Shown here piece by piece: positions 13,478 to 28,316 of a stretch of 64,000 bases of DNA (position 1 is its first letter; every line of letters starts with the position of its first letter). Under the pieces are notes generated by a model. The model saw only the letters and a program-made list of their open reading frames with translations. It was not told the origin of the DNA and did no database searches. This DNA is from Bugula neritina (taxonomy: Eukaryota; Bryozoa; Gymnolaemata; Cheilostomatida; Bugulidae). The stretch is taken from positions 2,145,001 through 2,209,000 of the forward strand of contig OZ037765.1 in NCBI GenBank assembly GCA_964035545.1, read 5' to 3'. A program made the position numbers and the translations under genes.

Positions 13478-15420
13478 CTTCAGTTAAAGACCTAAAAGTA
13501 TATATTCTGTTGTTGTACAAGCAGAATAAAATTGTATCTTATGAAATCATACCACTGCAATATAAATTGTTAGTTAATTTTGAACCTAATTGATTGCAGT
13601 GAATTAGCACATCAATATCAATTAGGATATAAATTATTTATAAATTTTGCAAAGTATAGTAATATCAGGGAGAAGGTAAAAATACTTATCACATGCGTAA
13701 TACTAATAACTAATAAGTTAAAGAACAAAATTTTTTAGGTTTAATGCAACTCAATTTAAAATTTAATATGAATGGGCCAATAGAAATTGAAAGGGCATGG
13801 AAATGATAAGCATACTCGCGTTAACTGTGAACATAAACATAAGCATCAAGTGCAAAATTAAAATTAAAAAAAAAGATAAAGCAAATGACTCTGGGTATCA
13901 TTATCAGAATCATTGTTTATTACTATTAGTATCACCATAAGCTTCAAGGTAAAAATAGTATAATATTAATATCACACACTCAAACTTAAATTTAAACTCA
14001 GAACTGCAAATTGTTAAAATTCAAAGATTCAACCTTTGACTCACTCTAAGTTTGTACTTTCAGTTTTAGCATTTTGAGCATCAACATGAGCATACTCATA
14101 GTCATACTACATAATGCATAGCCATACTCATGTCAATTGTCATATCACTATCAGTGATAATCATAATCATAATGATATGCATACTCATACTGATACTGGT
14201 ACTCATAGTCATAACCTACATTTATAACTATAAGTAATACTATAACATTAACTAGAGAGTTGAACCCTCAAGAAATGAATTAAGGTATATTACTATTATT
14301 ATGTCAATAACAGTGAATGGGGCTACTTAGCTACTGCTAAACATTAACATAGCTAAAGCTCAACAAAGTCAAACTCAAAGTGAAAGTGAGTCGGGAGTTA
14401 TACTTATACTAATACTTATACTTTGATAGTTATAATTATAGTTTAAACTTTAAATTACTATTACTATTAGTATTAGTATTAGTATTACTATTAGTATTAT
14501 TATGAAATACAGCGAGTAATTGTATCACTAATATCAACAAAATTAACCATTCTTACTAGTAGTATTATAGCCACTGAACGTTATAAATAGCATTAGTATT
14601 TATAATATTATTATTAATTAAAATAAATACAATGATGATGATACCAGTACCAAAACCATTGGCAATAACAATTATTTTTTACAGGAAACGGGTTAGAGCA
14701 AACTTTAACGGCATAGCTATACGCACGAGAATAAACAATTAAAAAAATTCTGATAACAATAATTAGGCAGATTATTGTATTTTATTAATTATTTAAAGTT
14801 GAAAAACAATTAAAATAATTTGAATTGATCAGTGCTAAAGTTATTATTTGATCACTTTACGAATTTGCAGACGAGTTGTAGGGGTAGCTTTCAACGTTAT
14901 CTGCTCCTTATAACTAAACTCAACGAAGTGGTCATCAATAAAGTTTAACAAAATAATTATGCTTGTATAATGAGAGATTGTGGAAGCATGATGTGTTTAT
15001 ACACCATGGTATGTATAACAACAAATAATATGTTATTTCCTTAATTTATTAAGTTTTGGTCTACATGCTGCTTTGGTTAATTTTATTACCTTCTGGTAAC
15101 CTATCTCATACAAATGATCTCATACAAATGAAAATAAACAGTGGACATCGAACATAATACACCAATGAAACTTCACTGCTAATTAACATATCATGGTCGT
15201 GCCTTTTTGTTTCTCATCACATTTTACCTGCAGAGACTAGTGTATGTTAATGAAAGAGTAGTGCATTTATAGTTGTACTATAATATAGCCTATAATCTTG
15301 TGAGCTTTTCTTAACCGTCTATTACTGCACTATAATTTATAACATTATATATTACTTATTTTCACATATCAACATTTTATTTAAAATTGATAATAATGAA
15401 TTAACAGAGCAACTGAGAAA
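13478..15420. other. Intergenic, CXXC1 upstream region
   Basis: AT-rich sequence with no supported gene. A pyrimidine stretch ending in TTTTAG just upstream of the CXXC1 ATG (minus strand) suggests a 5' UTR intron. About 14085-14215 is a degenerate CATACT/CATAGT hexamer array like that at the left edge of the window. Confidence 0.5.
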
Positions 15421-16783
<1,363 letters not shown>

Positions 16784-18090
16784 ATTAGAAAAACAGTACA
16801 ACTTTTAATCCGATGCAAATCACAACTTTTACTTTCACAAATAAAATGAGTTCCTTTAAGGCTGACATAAGGTTATTCGATTGTTGGTAGAGCATCATTA
16901 CATTATATATTATTAGAAGACAATGCACAAGCTAGTATAATATTATTATAATTACACTTATTAAAGTGTAAAGTGATTGTATAAACATAATGGTCATATT
17001 ATGCAGCTAGGCCATTGCCGTTCATATGTTGTAATATAAGAGGAAATAATATAATAATAAAATAAAGTTAATTTGATTTGTTTGAAAAAAGGTGATATAT
17101 GACTTGGGTTAAGATGATTCCCAATAATGGAAAGTTCAGAGAGTAAATATATAAAAGTAAAGTCTCACATACTGAAAGCATATACTAGCCGGTGATTTAG
17201 AGTGAAAATGTCCGCAAAGAGTATATATAAAATAAGAGTTTGTAGATTAGCACTTTAATATCATTGTATAAAATAATAGAAAATATACTTGATAATATTT
17301 ATAGAAGACAAATAAACTGCTTTTATGCAACAATAATGATCAGAAAGTAGTTTCATTTTTGTATACAAGTATAAAGTGGGTTGAATGACTTTAGAGTGAA
17401 TAGAAGTAATTTCATTTTCAGTTTCTAGGCTATGCACTAACAGCTAATTTAAAAATTTGCTTTTTCAAGTTCTATTTTTGCTAACGGAATCAAAGAAGTC
17501 ATGTGACCATGATTGTAAACCTTTTTTATACTACTGTAGGAGATGCTTATCCCTCAAAAAAATTTTCTGCCGCTGTATCTGATGTTGCAATATAAAATAT
17601 TATACGACTAATGAACTGAAATACAATCAGATTATATCAACAAAACCATATTAAAAATAAGCATTTTCCGAAAATAAACTGTTTTATTGCTATTATTATC
17701 ACAAAATATAAACGTTGCAAATGATGGGCAGTAGATAGAAAATGCTGAAAAATAGAAAAAGAACAGGTATATTCCAAGAACCACACTGAATATGCAATTA
17801 GACACTCCACGTAGTAAGAGCATACATTATTGTAGGAAATCCATCCATAGTCAAATTACAATCACAAAACATACATGTGCACTAATATTTATATTTTATG
17901 TTTCGTATTTTATAACTTTGAAATTATCACAAAACAAATGCACAATGCTTATTAAAAATATATTAATTTAAGTTATGTAGTAGTCAAAGAGAAAACAATG
18001 ATCATATTAGAAAAATAAATTGCATTCGCAAAGTTGGACATGGAAAGTAGTTGCAGAATGTGTTTAGGTCACAGAAGATGTGAATTCAGT
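16784..18090. other. Intergenic between the 168-aa gene and the PKD2 3' end
   Basis: AT-rich and without coding signal. It should contain the PKD2 3' UTR; a minus-strand AATAAA (plus-strand TTTATT at 17683-17688) is one candidate polyadenylation signal. It should also contain the promoter of the 168-aa gene. Confidence 0.45.
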
Positions 18091-21000
18091 CTAAACCATG
18101 TCTCGTCCCTGCAAACAAAAACATAATATAAATATCAGAATAAATACAATTTTTAGTTTTACACAAAACACAGCTTTAAATAATCCTTTCGTAAAAAAGA
18201 AAGTTTCTAACATCTTTATCTTATTCAACTAAACACACAGAAACACAATATAAATCTACGAAAGTGCTCAGCATAATTGCAATTTCTAATTATTGTACAC
18301 AAAACACAGCTTTAATTCATTCTTTTGTAAATTAGGTCGAACAAAAAGTTTCTCAATTTTATCTTAAGTTATCTTAGTAAACTATATTGAAGAATATGCT
18401 ACAAAACATAGCATATTTTATTGTTTTTATAAAAAAAGTTCGGTACCAATTTTGGTTTTATTGAGAATGAAAATGAAAAGCTATGAGAAGAGAAGTAGAC
18501 TGTGATCTCACTACCTTGGAGTTGCTAGTGGGGCTCCTCACCATACTCATCCCAGACATTGGTCTGCCAGAGGAAGTTCCTAAGTCCGAGGAGCTGGAGT
18601 TCATGGCGTCTTCATCCCACCTGGCCAACTCATCTGCCACCAGGTTCTCCATCTGGTTCTTTCTGTCTTCATCAGTCAGCTCATCACCGCCACCCTGTAT
18701 AAAACACATGTCTCTATTTGAACCTAAGTCTACCCTGCTAAATGCGGGCTGTCTTTTCATACAACCTTGCAGAGTGTAGTAGAACCCGGTGATGCAAATA
18801 ATTGATAATGCTATATTTATCTATTTATCTATCTATCTGACATAATAGTCAGCAATGAAATAATCACTGTGACATTGAAAACTATATACATATTTATAGC
18901 CAATAAAATCCTTTAAAACACTGCATTTAGTTTATGATCTTATTTCATTGCAATCATCCCTATAAACACAATATTGAACCTAACTTAGATAGAGAGTAAA
19001 AGTTTCAACACTTGCTATAAAGCTTCTAAAAAAATTCATTGTGTCATTCAACCTGAAATTTTTAATTTCAACAACTCAACTGAAATTACCAGAATAGTTC
19101 ATGTCAATAATTTCAGCTATTCAAGTCACATACTTATATACACTCAATGTCTGATGTGACTTAATATGAACTAAAGCTACAGAGTCACTAAGTCAGGGCG
19201 TCAAACGGACTAACCTCAATAATTGTATCCAAAAGTTTGCTCATTGTCTCTCGCCTTCTTGCCTTTGCCTTCTCCATTGTGTCTAGTTTAATTAGGACAG
19301 CGTCTATCTTGGATACAATGCTGCCGATAGAATGCTCCATCCTGTCAACTCTCCTGGCTAGGACAGCGTATTCTTCGTATGGAACTCCGTCATCAACTAT
19401 ACCTCTGGTGTTTCCACTCTCATCATCACTATCCTGTTAACAGTGAGTCACACGTAGCGTAAACTAGGTAGCGAAAATAGGTCATTAACCACCAGGGTCA
19501 CATGATATAAACATAAGTCACATAGTCTATAAATTGGGTCATATAGTGTGTAGCAGATCAGATAATTTACAAAATGTGTTTTTAAGTTACTTCTTCCCTA
19601 TTTTTGTAGAACGTGGCTGAAGCATTAGTCCACACACTTATGTGATGAAGCAAAATAATTTCTAACAAGCATTTTGCATGTCTTATTTTTGGCTAAAGCA
19701 AAACAATAAGTGACATTTTAAAACACTACACATAATTCATAGAACTTAATGACTTGAAATAACAACTGTAAGACAGTCTAAACTCCAAAGCATTGAGTTC
19801 AGTAGTGTTGGTTATGACCTTACCAGGAGGTCAGCTAATGCAGCCGGCGTTTCCCCGTCTTTAGCGTCTTGAGCTATCTTTGCATACTCCTGATTTAGAG
19901 AGTCCTTCTGCTTCAGCAAGTCTTCAGCTAGGTGGCGCTGTTCTTCAGGGTCAAGGATTCTGTCCCCGTCTGTGTCGTACTTGGCAAACATAGCCTCGAT
20001 TTCAGTGTCGCCATAACCTTTCCTGAAAAGAGTGAGAGTTTTGGGTTCATGGTTTGTTATACTAGTTCATCCGACTTGTTCACTTTATCATTTTGAAACA
20101 CCAAAAAATTGATAAATAGATCCATTAAATTTTTAGTAAAAGGTTAAAATTAAATAAAATTGCAGATACATATTGAAAAAAGAATCAAACTTAAACTAAC
20201 TTTTTAAGGTCATTCCTCCACTCTGAAAACTCGAGATGATTGTCACCATTGGCATCAGCTCCAGCCAAGGTCAGCTGAATGTCAGTGAGTTTGTCTTTCT
20301 TGAAGTTTAGTTTATCCATCATCTTCTCATAGCCCTGCAACATACACACGGCATGAAGTAATGTAGTCTGAGAGCACCAAAAACATAACTTTGTACACAC
20401 TACATATAGTTATAGAAGATATTATACAGCTGCTCTATTGAAGTACAAAACAGCTGTTACCACAGCTACTAACACTATTAGTGCAACTAGTAGTATTAGT
20501 TGTACTAATACTATTAGTGCAACTAGTAAAACTAATACTATTAGAGCAACTAAAAGTGCTAGTACTACTAGTGCACCTACTAACACTATTACTACTACTA
20601 GTACAATGAATACCACTATTACTATTACTAGTAAACTACTACTACTAACCTTCTTGAAGTAGTCTCCAACTTCAAAGTCATTTTCCTGCAGAGTCTCATC
20701 ACCTTTGACCTCTGAGTACGTGTCGTTGATGATGGCGAGGAACATGTTGAGTAGCACGAAGAAGATGAGAAACACGTAGAGGAAGAAGTAGGCGGTACCG
20801 AAGAATAGGTGAGCTCTCTGTAAGGCGTAGAAGTCAAAGTCTCCGAGGATGATTCGGAACAGAGTAAAGCTGAAGAAAAATTAAATTACACATTAGAACT
20901 CAAAGGCTAGACAATAAGTTTCACACTAAAATACACAACCACACATGTACTTAATCTGTGTCATCACTTTAAACTAAATTAAGAGTGTTCAAGTCTTCAA

Positions 21001-24000
21001 AAGCATAAAATGAAAGTGTAAAAATTTGTTCAATATTCTCTGAAAATGAATAAAACTAAAATTGGTATCCTCTAAGAACTTTGGGAGTCAAAATAAGAAA
21101 ATGAAAAATAAATGAAGAGCAAGTTATATTTCTTATAAAATTATAAAGTAGCTGAAAAAACAGAAGGCATAATATATTCAATCTACAGTCCAACAAAGAA
21201 CTTACACCGTGTTCCACACAAAACTTACATTGTGTTCCACACGGTACTGAAATCTTTAATCTCAGTTCCAAATAGCAGGTTGCCGAACTGAGCGAAGGAG
21301 ATGAGCATGATCATGAACATGACGGTGAAACCCAGGAGGTCCTTTCGGCAGCGAGACAGCGTGACGGAGAGCTGAGTCATGGTCTTGTTGAAACTGATGT
21401 ACTTGAACATCTAAATCATCATAAATAGATAAGTATAACATTTTATGCTACACTACAACTTGTACAACGTAATAATATATGATAGAAGTTTACTATTACT
21501 TAGTTTTCTTATATATTTATATATTTATACAACACAACATAGTAAGCATTGTAAAATAAAAAAAAAATACAGCTTTTAGGCTCAGCTTCTTCTCTAGTGA
21601 GTGAACATTTTTTATATTTTCAACCCAATATATAATATATTATATTATATATCATGTTGGAGTTGTCAATATATCAACATTATAAAAAATTCAGACTTAT
21701 CGACTAATTATTTGACTAGTCAATCTCTTGGACTAAACACTGTTACCCATCATAATATCTGGCCAAAAATTAACAACTATAACTTAGAAATTATCAATTA
21801 TTTATAAAATAACTTTACATAGCAATAAGAGCTCATTGCAAAACAAAAGCTATTTGATATATTTTTACAGAATTATAACAATATGCAGTACTATTGAGAG
21901 TAAGAATGTGCACCTTAATCCAGGCAAAGAAGACAGCGACAGCGATCTGATTGTTGAACTGACTCTGCCAGTAAGCCAAGTACTCGAAGTCAGCGTGCTC
22001 ATCTGGCTGCTTCAGCAGCTGATCCAACTTCCTGTTCACCTCCACAGTACGATATACGGAGAAGGCTATACATACACATGATACGGCCAGCACAAATATG
22101 TCTAGAACATTCCAGAACTCCGTGAAGTATTTCAACTTGTGCTCCTTGATCTACAAGTGATAAGTTAAAAGTGATAAAGAGGGAACCTAAGAATGTCTAA
22201 AAAAGTTTATATGAGCTTTTCTAAAATACACAAAACCCTACTAATTGTTTATAAAGTTCATTTGCATGCCATTATATAGATAAGATATCTTTAGTCGACA
22301 TGTAAAATCTGTTTCAATCAAAATCTCAGATTTAAAACTTATTCAGCTAGAATCAGAGTTGTCATACCATTTACTTCTCACTCACCTCAATGATCTCTTC
22401 AATGCTGTAGTAAATGATGAAGAGGACAAACAGACATTCACAAGCCATGATGACATAGTCGAGAGCCGAGACGTATCTTATCAGTTTGACGGTACGGAAG
22501 GCAGATGCGGCCATCGCGCCACCAGTGGCTGGGAATTCCATAGTCAGTCTACGCAGAAGCAAAAGGTGTTAGAGATGATACAAAATATATAATAATATAA
22601 TAAGATATATAATATATAACCATATAATAAAATATATAATATACAACCATATATACAATAATAAAATAAAATGTCTACTATATAACAAACTAAACAAGGC
22701 ACTTTGATTACATTTCTTGTCTTATATTTTCATTGAAAATACAATTAATTTTCAATCATTAATTTGAGCTGAGCAACTACTTTTCTTACCTCACGACACA
22801 GAACAAGTTGATGTTGGCGTTATAAACAGTGAAATCAACAAACACAGCCCTCGTTGCCCTATCAATCCACAGTTTGCTCTTCAAGTCTTCAATGATGGCC
22901 AAACTCTCGCTCTTCTTCTTACCCAGATTCCTCACGAAACCGCCTCCGTTGTACGTGGCCAGAATACCTGGATGTTTGGAGCCGTCAATCTCTTCAGAGG
23001 TTGAGAAAGTCCACCTGAAAGTCGTTAGTGGAGATAAGATACACCAGGCTTTTATTATCAACATAAAAACCATATATGGTATATAAAGTAATAATTATAA
23101 TATACATAATCATAAATTCACAGCAGAATTATTGTAAACATTACCATTATCAATTTATCTACCTACTATTTGTGACACCTAATAGACTGACACCCCTTGA
23201 CACCTCACCAAGCAAAATTAGAAGGTGTCAGCAAAAACTACATTCACTCAAACTGGCTGCAGAAGAACGAATAAGCTAAAAGTGAATCTTTATCCTATGC
23301 TAAGCAATCGCTTATACCTTTACACAATCAAACCAAAGTTTGCTATACAGTATACCAGTTTACTATATGCACCACACAGTATTCTACTCACCCTGTGGAG
23401 TTTTCTCCCTCTGGGCCAAAAGTTCCCTTAAACTCGTTATACCCCTTGTAAGGGCCATAGCAGCCCTTCAACTGATTCTCAAAGTTAGCGTCGATGGTGC
23501 ACGTGTTATTCTTTACTCTCACCTTCAGAGAAACGTTAGTTTATAAACCCAACAGTGGAAATTACAAGTCACTATATTTACACAAGTCATCTATACTATA
23601 CTCTCACTTAGTAGTTACTCTACCACTAAATACTACATGAGTCATTGTATGAAGTTATTCGGTGCAACTGTTTAAAACGATTGACTTTTAAAATCCACAA
23701 CTATTTGCATCACTATAATTACACTATAGTATAACTATTTTAATACTCATGAGTCAACTAACTGATACCTAGAGTCTACTAACATAATAAATACTTAAAC
23801 CAACTCATGGAAACCCTTCAGTCACATGTCACATAAACCATAAACTGTGTAGCTCAAGTTCTAGCATCATTCTAATGAGGGAGGGTAAGTCAAGCCCCTA
23901 CCTGTCTTAGCCGAGGTAGACCGAGCAGCTTGCTCTCATAATAGATGTAGCCTCTCTCATCTTCCGTCAGGTTTCTGCTGTTGTACCACGTCTCCCAGTA

Positions 24001-27000
24001 CAGGCCATCGACCAGAGGCTTCTCAGCAAACTGTAGAACACAGGCTACATATAGCTGAGTGTAGAACACAGGCTACATATAGCTGAGTGTAGAACACAGG
24101 CTACATACAGCTGAGTGTAGAACACAGGCTACATTCAGAAAAGACTAAAATAAATGCTACATTCAATAAAGGCATACAGTTAGCTCCTGAATTCATAGCT
24201 ACAGAACCATCAAACAATCGTAAGGTAGGGGGAGGCAACTCACCCTCCAGAAGTCAAAGGGGTGGTTGATTCCTCGGAAGGTGTTCTTGTTCTCAAAGGG
24301 GGCGTCAAGGAAGAGTTCACTCATTACTTTTGTGTAGTAGAACATGGTGGATGATGTCATACCAAACGTCACTGGGAAAGGGAAATATTAGATTAATACA
24401 CTCTGGAATTATTGAAATAACAAACCTACTCAATATATTACAAGACATTGATATGATCTACCATTATGTCCTTACATAAGGATACATCCATTAAAGTGTA
24501 GAACATTGGTCCTAAGCAACAATATATTATAGTATTATATTGTAATATAAGATAATAGCTTTAAATTACCAACTTATAGTATAATTCAGGGCATACTATA
24601 ATACACAAAGCAATAACTTGTAAGATAATATAATAACTTAAAATAAAAAATAATATAATTTGGTGTTAGAAAAGATAACATAAAGATATATAAATACAAA
24701 CATGTTTTCAGAATAGATGACACAGTATAACGCAGTATGACACAGTATGACACAGTATGACACAGTATGACACACAGTATGACACACAGTATGACACAGT
24801 ATGACACACAGTATGACGCACTCACATGCACAGAGGACGGCAAGAAAGAGCAGGTAGATAACAAGTTCTCTCAAGGTTGTCTTGATATACAGCTCCTTGT
24901 CTTCCTTAGTGTCTACAGTGTGTCGAGTCGACCACATGGCTGAAACAGAGTTGAACAGCATTGAGGACCCAGTTCTTGCATTTGAACAGATGTAAGACAA
25001 TTACAGGGGTATATTAGGAACATCATGGAGCATGATGATACATTAGGAAGAGGTTTTAAACTACGAAAAAGCAGCCAGAAGAATTAGCTGTAAAAGCAAA
25101 AGAAAACCTGAATGAGTCCTGACTCTACTTGTTAAAAGCCAATTGTCACTTTTCATATCATTAGATAACTTAAGAATTACAAGCTATGACCAACATGGAA
25201 TATTCTAGAACGAATGAAGGCATTTAAAAAAAATCATAAATGTATCAGTTTACTTTACTTTCTACATAAGGTAGCTCATGTTGCTGCTTATTCGCATTAT
25301 TAAGCAAATATGCAGCTCTATGCATTAGAAGTTAACATGACAACTGAAACTTGTTAGTATTTTGGGCACTGAGAACTCAGTATTTTTCAGCTATTTGAAG
25401 CCACAGGTTGTATCATTTACAGATTCTCTCTATCACCTTGAATGGTATGTCTAAGCATATGCGTTCATCAGCTGTAGAACCTTTGACATCAAAAATGTGG
25501 TAGGTAAATCAATACAGGCTTATAAATTATTCATAAAGAATGACGTAAGGCAAAAAGGAATAATGTTGGAATAAAATCAATAGAACCCAAGTATATTGCT
25601 GATCTAAACGCAGGTCAAATCTGCAGTCGTATCAGTATATTTTATGCTCATAAATTAACTTTAAAAGAAATACACAGAATTTTGGTCTTAATAAATGTGT
25701 TATTCACCGTATTATACTCACACAGTACATATTATACATAGTATACATTATGCATAGTATATACTCACATAGTATATATTATACACAGTATATATTGTAC
25801 ATAGTATATATTATACACTGTATATACTGATATACTCACACAGTACTATATATTATACACTGTATATACTCACACAGTATATACTATACACAGTATAATA
25901 TGCTCACACTGTATATATTGTACACTGTATATACTTATACTGTATATACTACACACAGTATACTATACTCACACTTGATGCCTTCAGTAAACTTATACCA
26001 GCAGCTGTCATTTCCTTCCTCCACCTGACGAACTTTCTTAGCTGACCCTGACCTGCTGCCTGAGCCATTGTCAAACCCTCCGTCTAACGCTACAAAAAAT
26101 GATGACTTTCTAAATTTGTGTTATCGGAAATTATTTGGCACTTTTACAAGAGATTCTTTGGATCCAAGATAGTACAAAGCAGCTTCAGTTATAGTGAAGC
26201 GATGCTGTTGAAGTTGCAAGGGTCAGCGCTTTAAGAAATTTAGCCATTCATAACACAGTTACTATAAAAGACCCAAATTAAGAGAGGGAGGTGGCTGTCT
26301 TTTATTTTTCTTGTAGCGAAATGTGTAAAAGTTAAGCTTATTTTAAATGCATGCTTTACACTGCTAGCATTAAAACTGCTGAAATATAATTTAATATTTG
26401 ACAATGCTATTCTGCATTTGAAATATTTTTCTTCTCTCCGACCAGTTGCAAAGTCACTCAAACATTTGAAGGTATCAAGACTCAAACTTAGACTGAGCTC
26501 TACAGAATTTAGAACACTTACGACCACTGCCAAAAGAAGATGCCTGAAACACTTCGTTATCATGTGTAGCCGTGCTCCAAGCTGTTTTGCTGCGAGCACT
26601 GTCGGGACGAGACAGGGCCATGGTTTAGTAGTTCTCTACAGGCAGCAAACAGGAAACACTGTGAGCAGACGTATGTAAATATACCATACAGACCTCAGCA
26701 TTTAGATGCCTTAGAGGAGAAAATTTAGTAGCACATGTCTTCTAAGTTTTTTAATACATTTTGATTTGGGGTGCGTGTCAAAATTTTGCTACATTTCCAA
26801 ACTAGAACACATGCAGCCTTCTCTCAATCTATACCTCACCACTATTAGTGTGCTCAAAAACATTAACCAACATTTTTACGAATTCAGACTTTTTCAACTT
26901 ATTGCAATATTTGTATTAAATACCAATTGAATTCACAACTATATTATGGTAACTCAAATTAATTCATCTAATGATTCACTAAACATCATATACTAACCTT

Positions 27001-27395
27001 CAGTGAGTTTATCGTCAAAAGTAGATTGAATGGAATTCCTGGCAATGTATGTGTGAGCCAAGTAGATTTCTAGCTGCCAATTGCACCGACAGCAAGAAGA
27101 AATGACAAGCACAGGTAAATCAATACGGCAGCAACCATTGGTAAGGTAACTAATCAATAGATAAACAATAGAACATCAACATCAAATAATGAACAGTTTA
27201 AATTTTCATTACTTCTAAATAAAGAGCTATAGTTTCACATGGCAGAAATCAATACGAGAAAAACATTTCCACTTCAACCTAGCAATCGATAGATATAAAA
27301 AGGGTATAGCATGATTATTTGTTACTTTAGAGCTTAAAATAATCAATGTATAGGCAAAAGTTGCGAACTGACCTGGTCATGGATGCTTTCTCCAT
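18091..27395 (-). CDS. PKD2: Polycystin-2 (TRPP2), ciliary/ER cation channel
   Basis: A TRP-family non-selective Ca2+-permeable channel, homotetrameric or with PKD1. Exons, 5' to 3': 27373-27395, 26998-27038, 25973-26089, 24826-24939, 24244-24371, 23902-24030, 23392-23522, 22790-23014, 22386-22548, 21914-22150, 21229-21410, 20650-20869, 20201-20334, 19824-20022, 19215-19433, 18515-18694 and 18091-18108. Phases close to 819 aa. Features: S1 about 83-100; TOP/polycystin domain about 105-310 with N-glycosylation sites and the Cys pair of its loop; S2-S5; pore helix and filter [13 protein letters not shown] (about 498-510); S6 ending [15 protein letters not shown]; two EF-hand loops (597-608, 631-642); a coiled coil around [20 protein letters not shown]. 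The cytosolic N-terminus is about 70 residues, far shorter than in human, and lacks the human RVxP ciliary signal. Exons 1 and 2 are the least certain. Confidence 0.95.
20440..20645. repeat. Degenerate ACTAGT/AACACT repeat in PKD2 intron 12
   Basis: Imperfect units of ACTAGT, AATACT and GCAACT directly follow the exon 12 donor at 20649. They keep an artefactual [14 protein letters not shown] frame open past the true exon end. Confidence 0.75.
24032..24136. repeat. 28-bp tandem repeat adjoining the PKD2 exon 6 acceptor
   Basis: Almost four copies (starts 24032, 24060, 24088, 24116) of TGTAGAACACAGGCTACATA plus TAGCTGAG. In gene sense the copy touching the exon ends in TGTTCTACAG, the acceptor itself. 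The other copies end in CTACAC, so they keep the polypyrimidine-like part but have lost the AG. Confidence 0.9.
24719..24818. repeat. GACACAGTAT minisatellite in PKD2 intron 4
   Basis: About nine copies of a 10-12 bp unit, GACACAGTAT or GACACACAGTAT, begin only eight bases into the intron after the exon 4 donor at 24825. Confidence 0.85.
25700..25972. repeat. AT-rich minisatellite in PKD2 intron 3, carrying donor copies
   Basis: Irregular units of TATATACTCACACAGTATAT and relatives occupy the first ~270 bases of the intron. The exon 3 donor reads GTGAGT (plus-strand ACTCAC at 25967-25972). The same ACTCAC hexamer recurs at 25716-25721, 25763-25768, 25834-25839 and 25868-25873. Confidence 0.8.
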
Positions 27396-28316
27396 TTACA
27401 ATTCAGTTCAACAGAATTAACTGTGGAAACACTGGTTAACCACCCTTTATGATTCCTAATATAACAAATGGTATCTCTAGCAAAGTGACTTTAACTATGA
27501 TTATAGTTTGATTAATATGATGTTGGCTTTACTAAGTGCCTTTATCCAGAACATTTTGAGCAACAAATTTAACCCATTGCCAGAGCAGTAGATTTGAAAG
27601 ACCAACAATGAAATCGACTTTGGTCTAATTTTTGCTCCATAATATAAAGCCATATTGGCCAACTATGAAACGCAATCTATTTCCACACAGATTTTCATTT
27701 CAAAAATAGAAACTGTAGCACTTACTCAGCAAAAGAAGTGAAAAGAGTAAACTTTAAATATTGTATTTATATTAAATATTCTATAATTATATAATACATA
27801 AATGGATAATACATTCCTAAGCTTGCCCTGGTGACATATAAATGAGCGCCCAATCAGATCTAAGAGTTTCTCAACTCAAGAAAGACAGGCATTAATTGGA
27901 AACAGAAAATCCACACAGAAAAGCTTAAATAGTTCGAAATAACAAAGAAGGTTAAATACTTTTGAGACAGTTTAAAGCAGGAAAATGACTCTGAGCCAGC
28001 CAAAGTCAACAGAAAATGACTCCACTTGTTCAAGTAGGCCTTGAATTTCTCTAGTAAGCCTTAAATATTCCAAGTAGAGGTCATTCAGTACTAGATATTA
28101 AGCCTTTCAGTGAAATTAGACTGACCTAATAGTACGAGGGACTGCGCTGTTAGTCATTAGCTAGTAAATAGTTCTGCGTGACATCTCTAATATAAACATA
28201 AATACTTGCATCCCGGAACTAATAAAATACATATCCATGATGAGAAGATGCTTTCATGATAAAAACATACAGATGTAATAAAAATATAGATCACTATAAC
28301 TCTAGAAATCCGCTCA
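27396..28316. other. Short intergenic gap between epsin and PKD2
   Basis: About 920 bases separate the epsin stop from the PKD2 ATG, both on the minus strand. The gap must hold the epsin 3' UTR and the PKD2 promoter with any 5' UTR. No coding sequence, repeat or RNA gene is seen. Confidence 0.5.

Noticed and set aside
20422..20650. Hydrophobic [10 protein letters not shown] extension of PKD2 exon 12
   Set aside because: Read-through of an intronic triplet-like repeat beyond a good GTTAGT donor at 20649; the EF-hand exon continues in frame only if the intron is removed.
24586..24830. Cys/Val-rich minus-strand frame
   Set aside because: Artefact of the GACACAGTAT minisatellite next to PKD2 exon 4.
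26240..26678. 119- and 86-codon frames on opposite strands
   Set aside because: They lie in PKD2 intron 2, have no homology and are not needed by the exon chain.
27000..27090. Longer PKD2 exon 2 starting at CTAGAAATC
   Set aside because: It lacks a start codon and does not match the phase of the ATG-bearing exon at 27373-27395; the GCCAG|G acceptor does.
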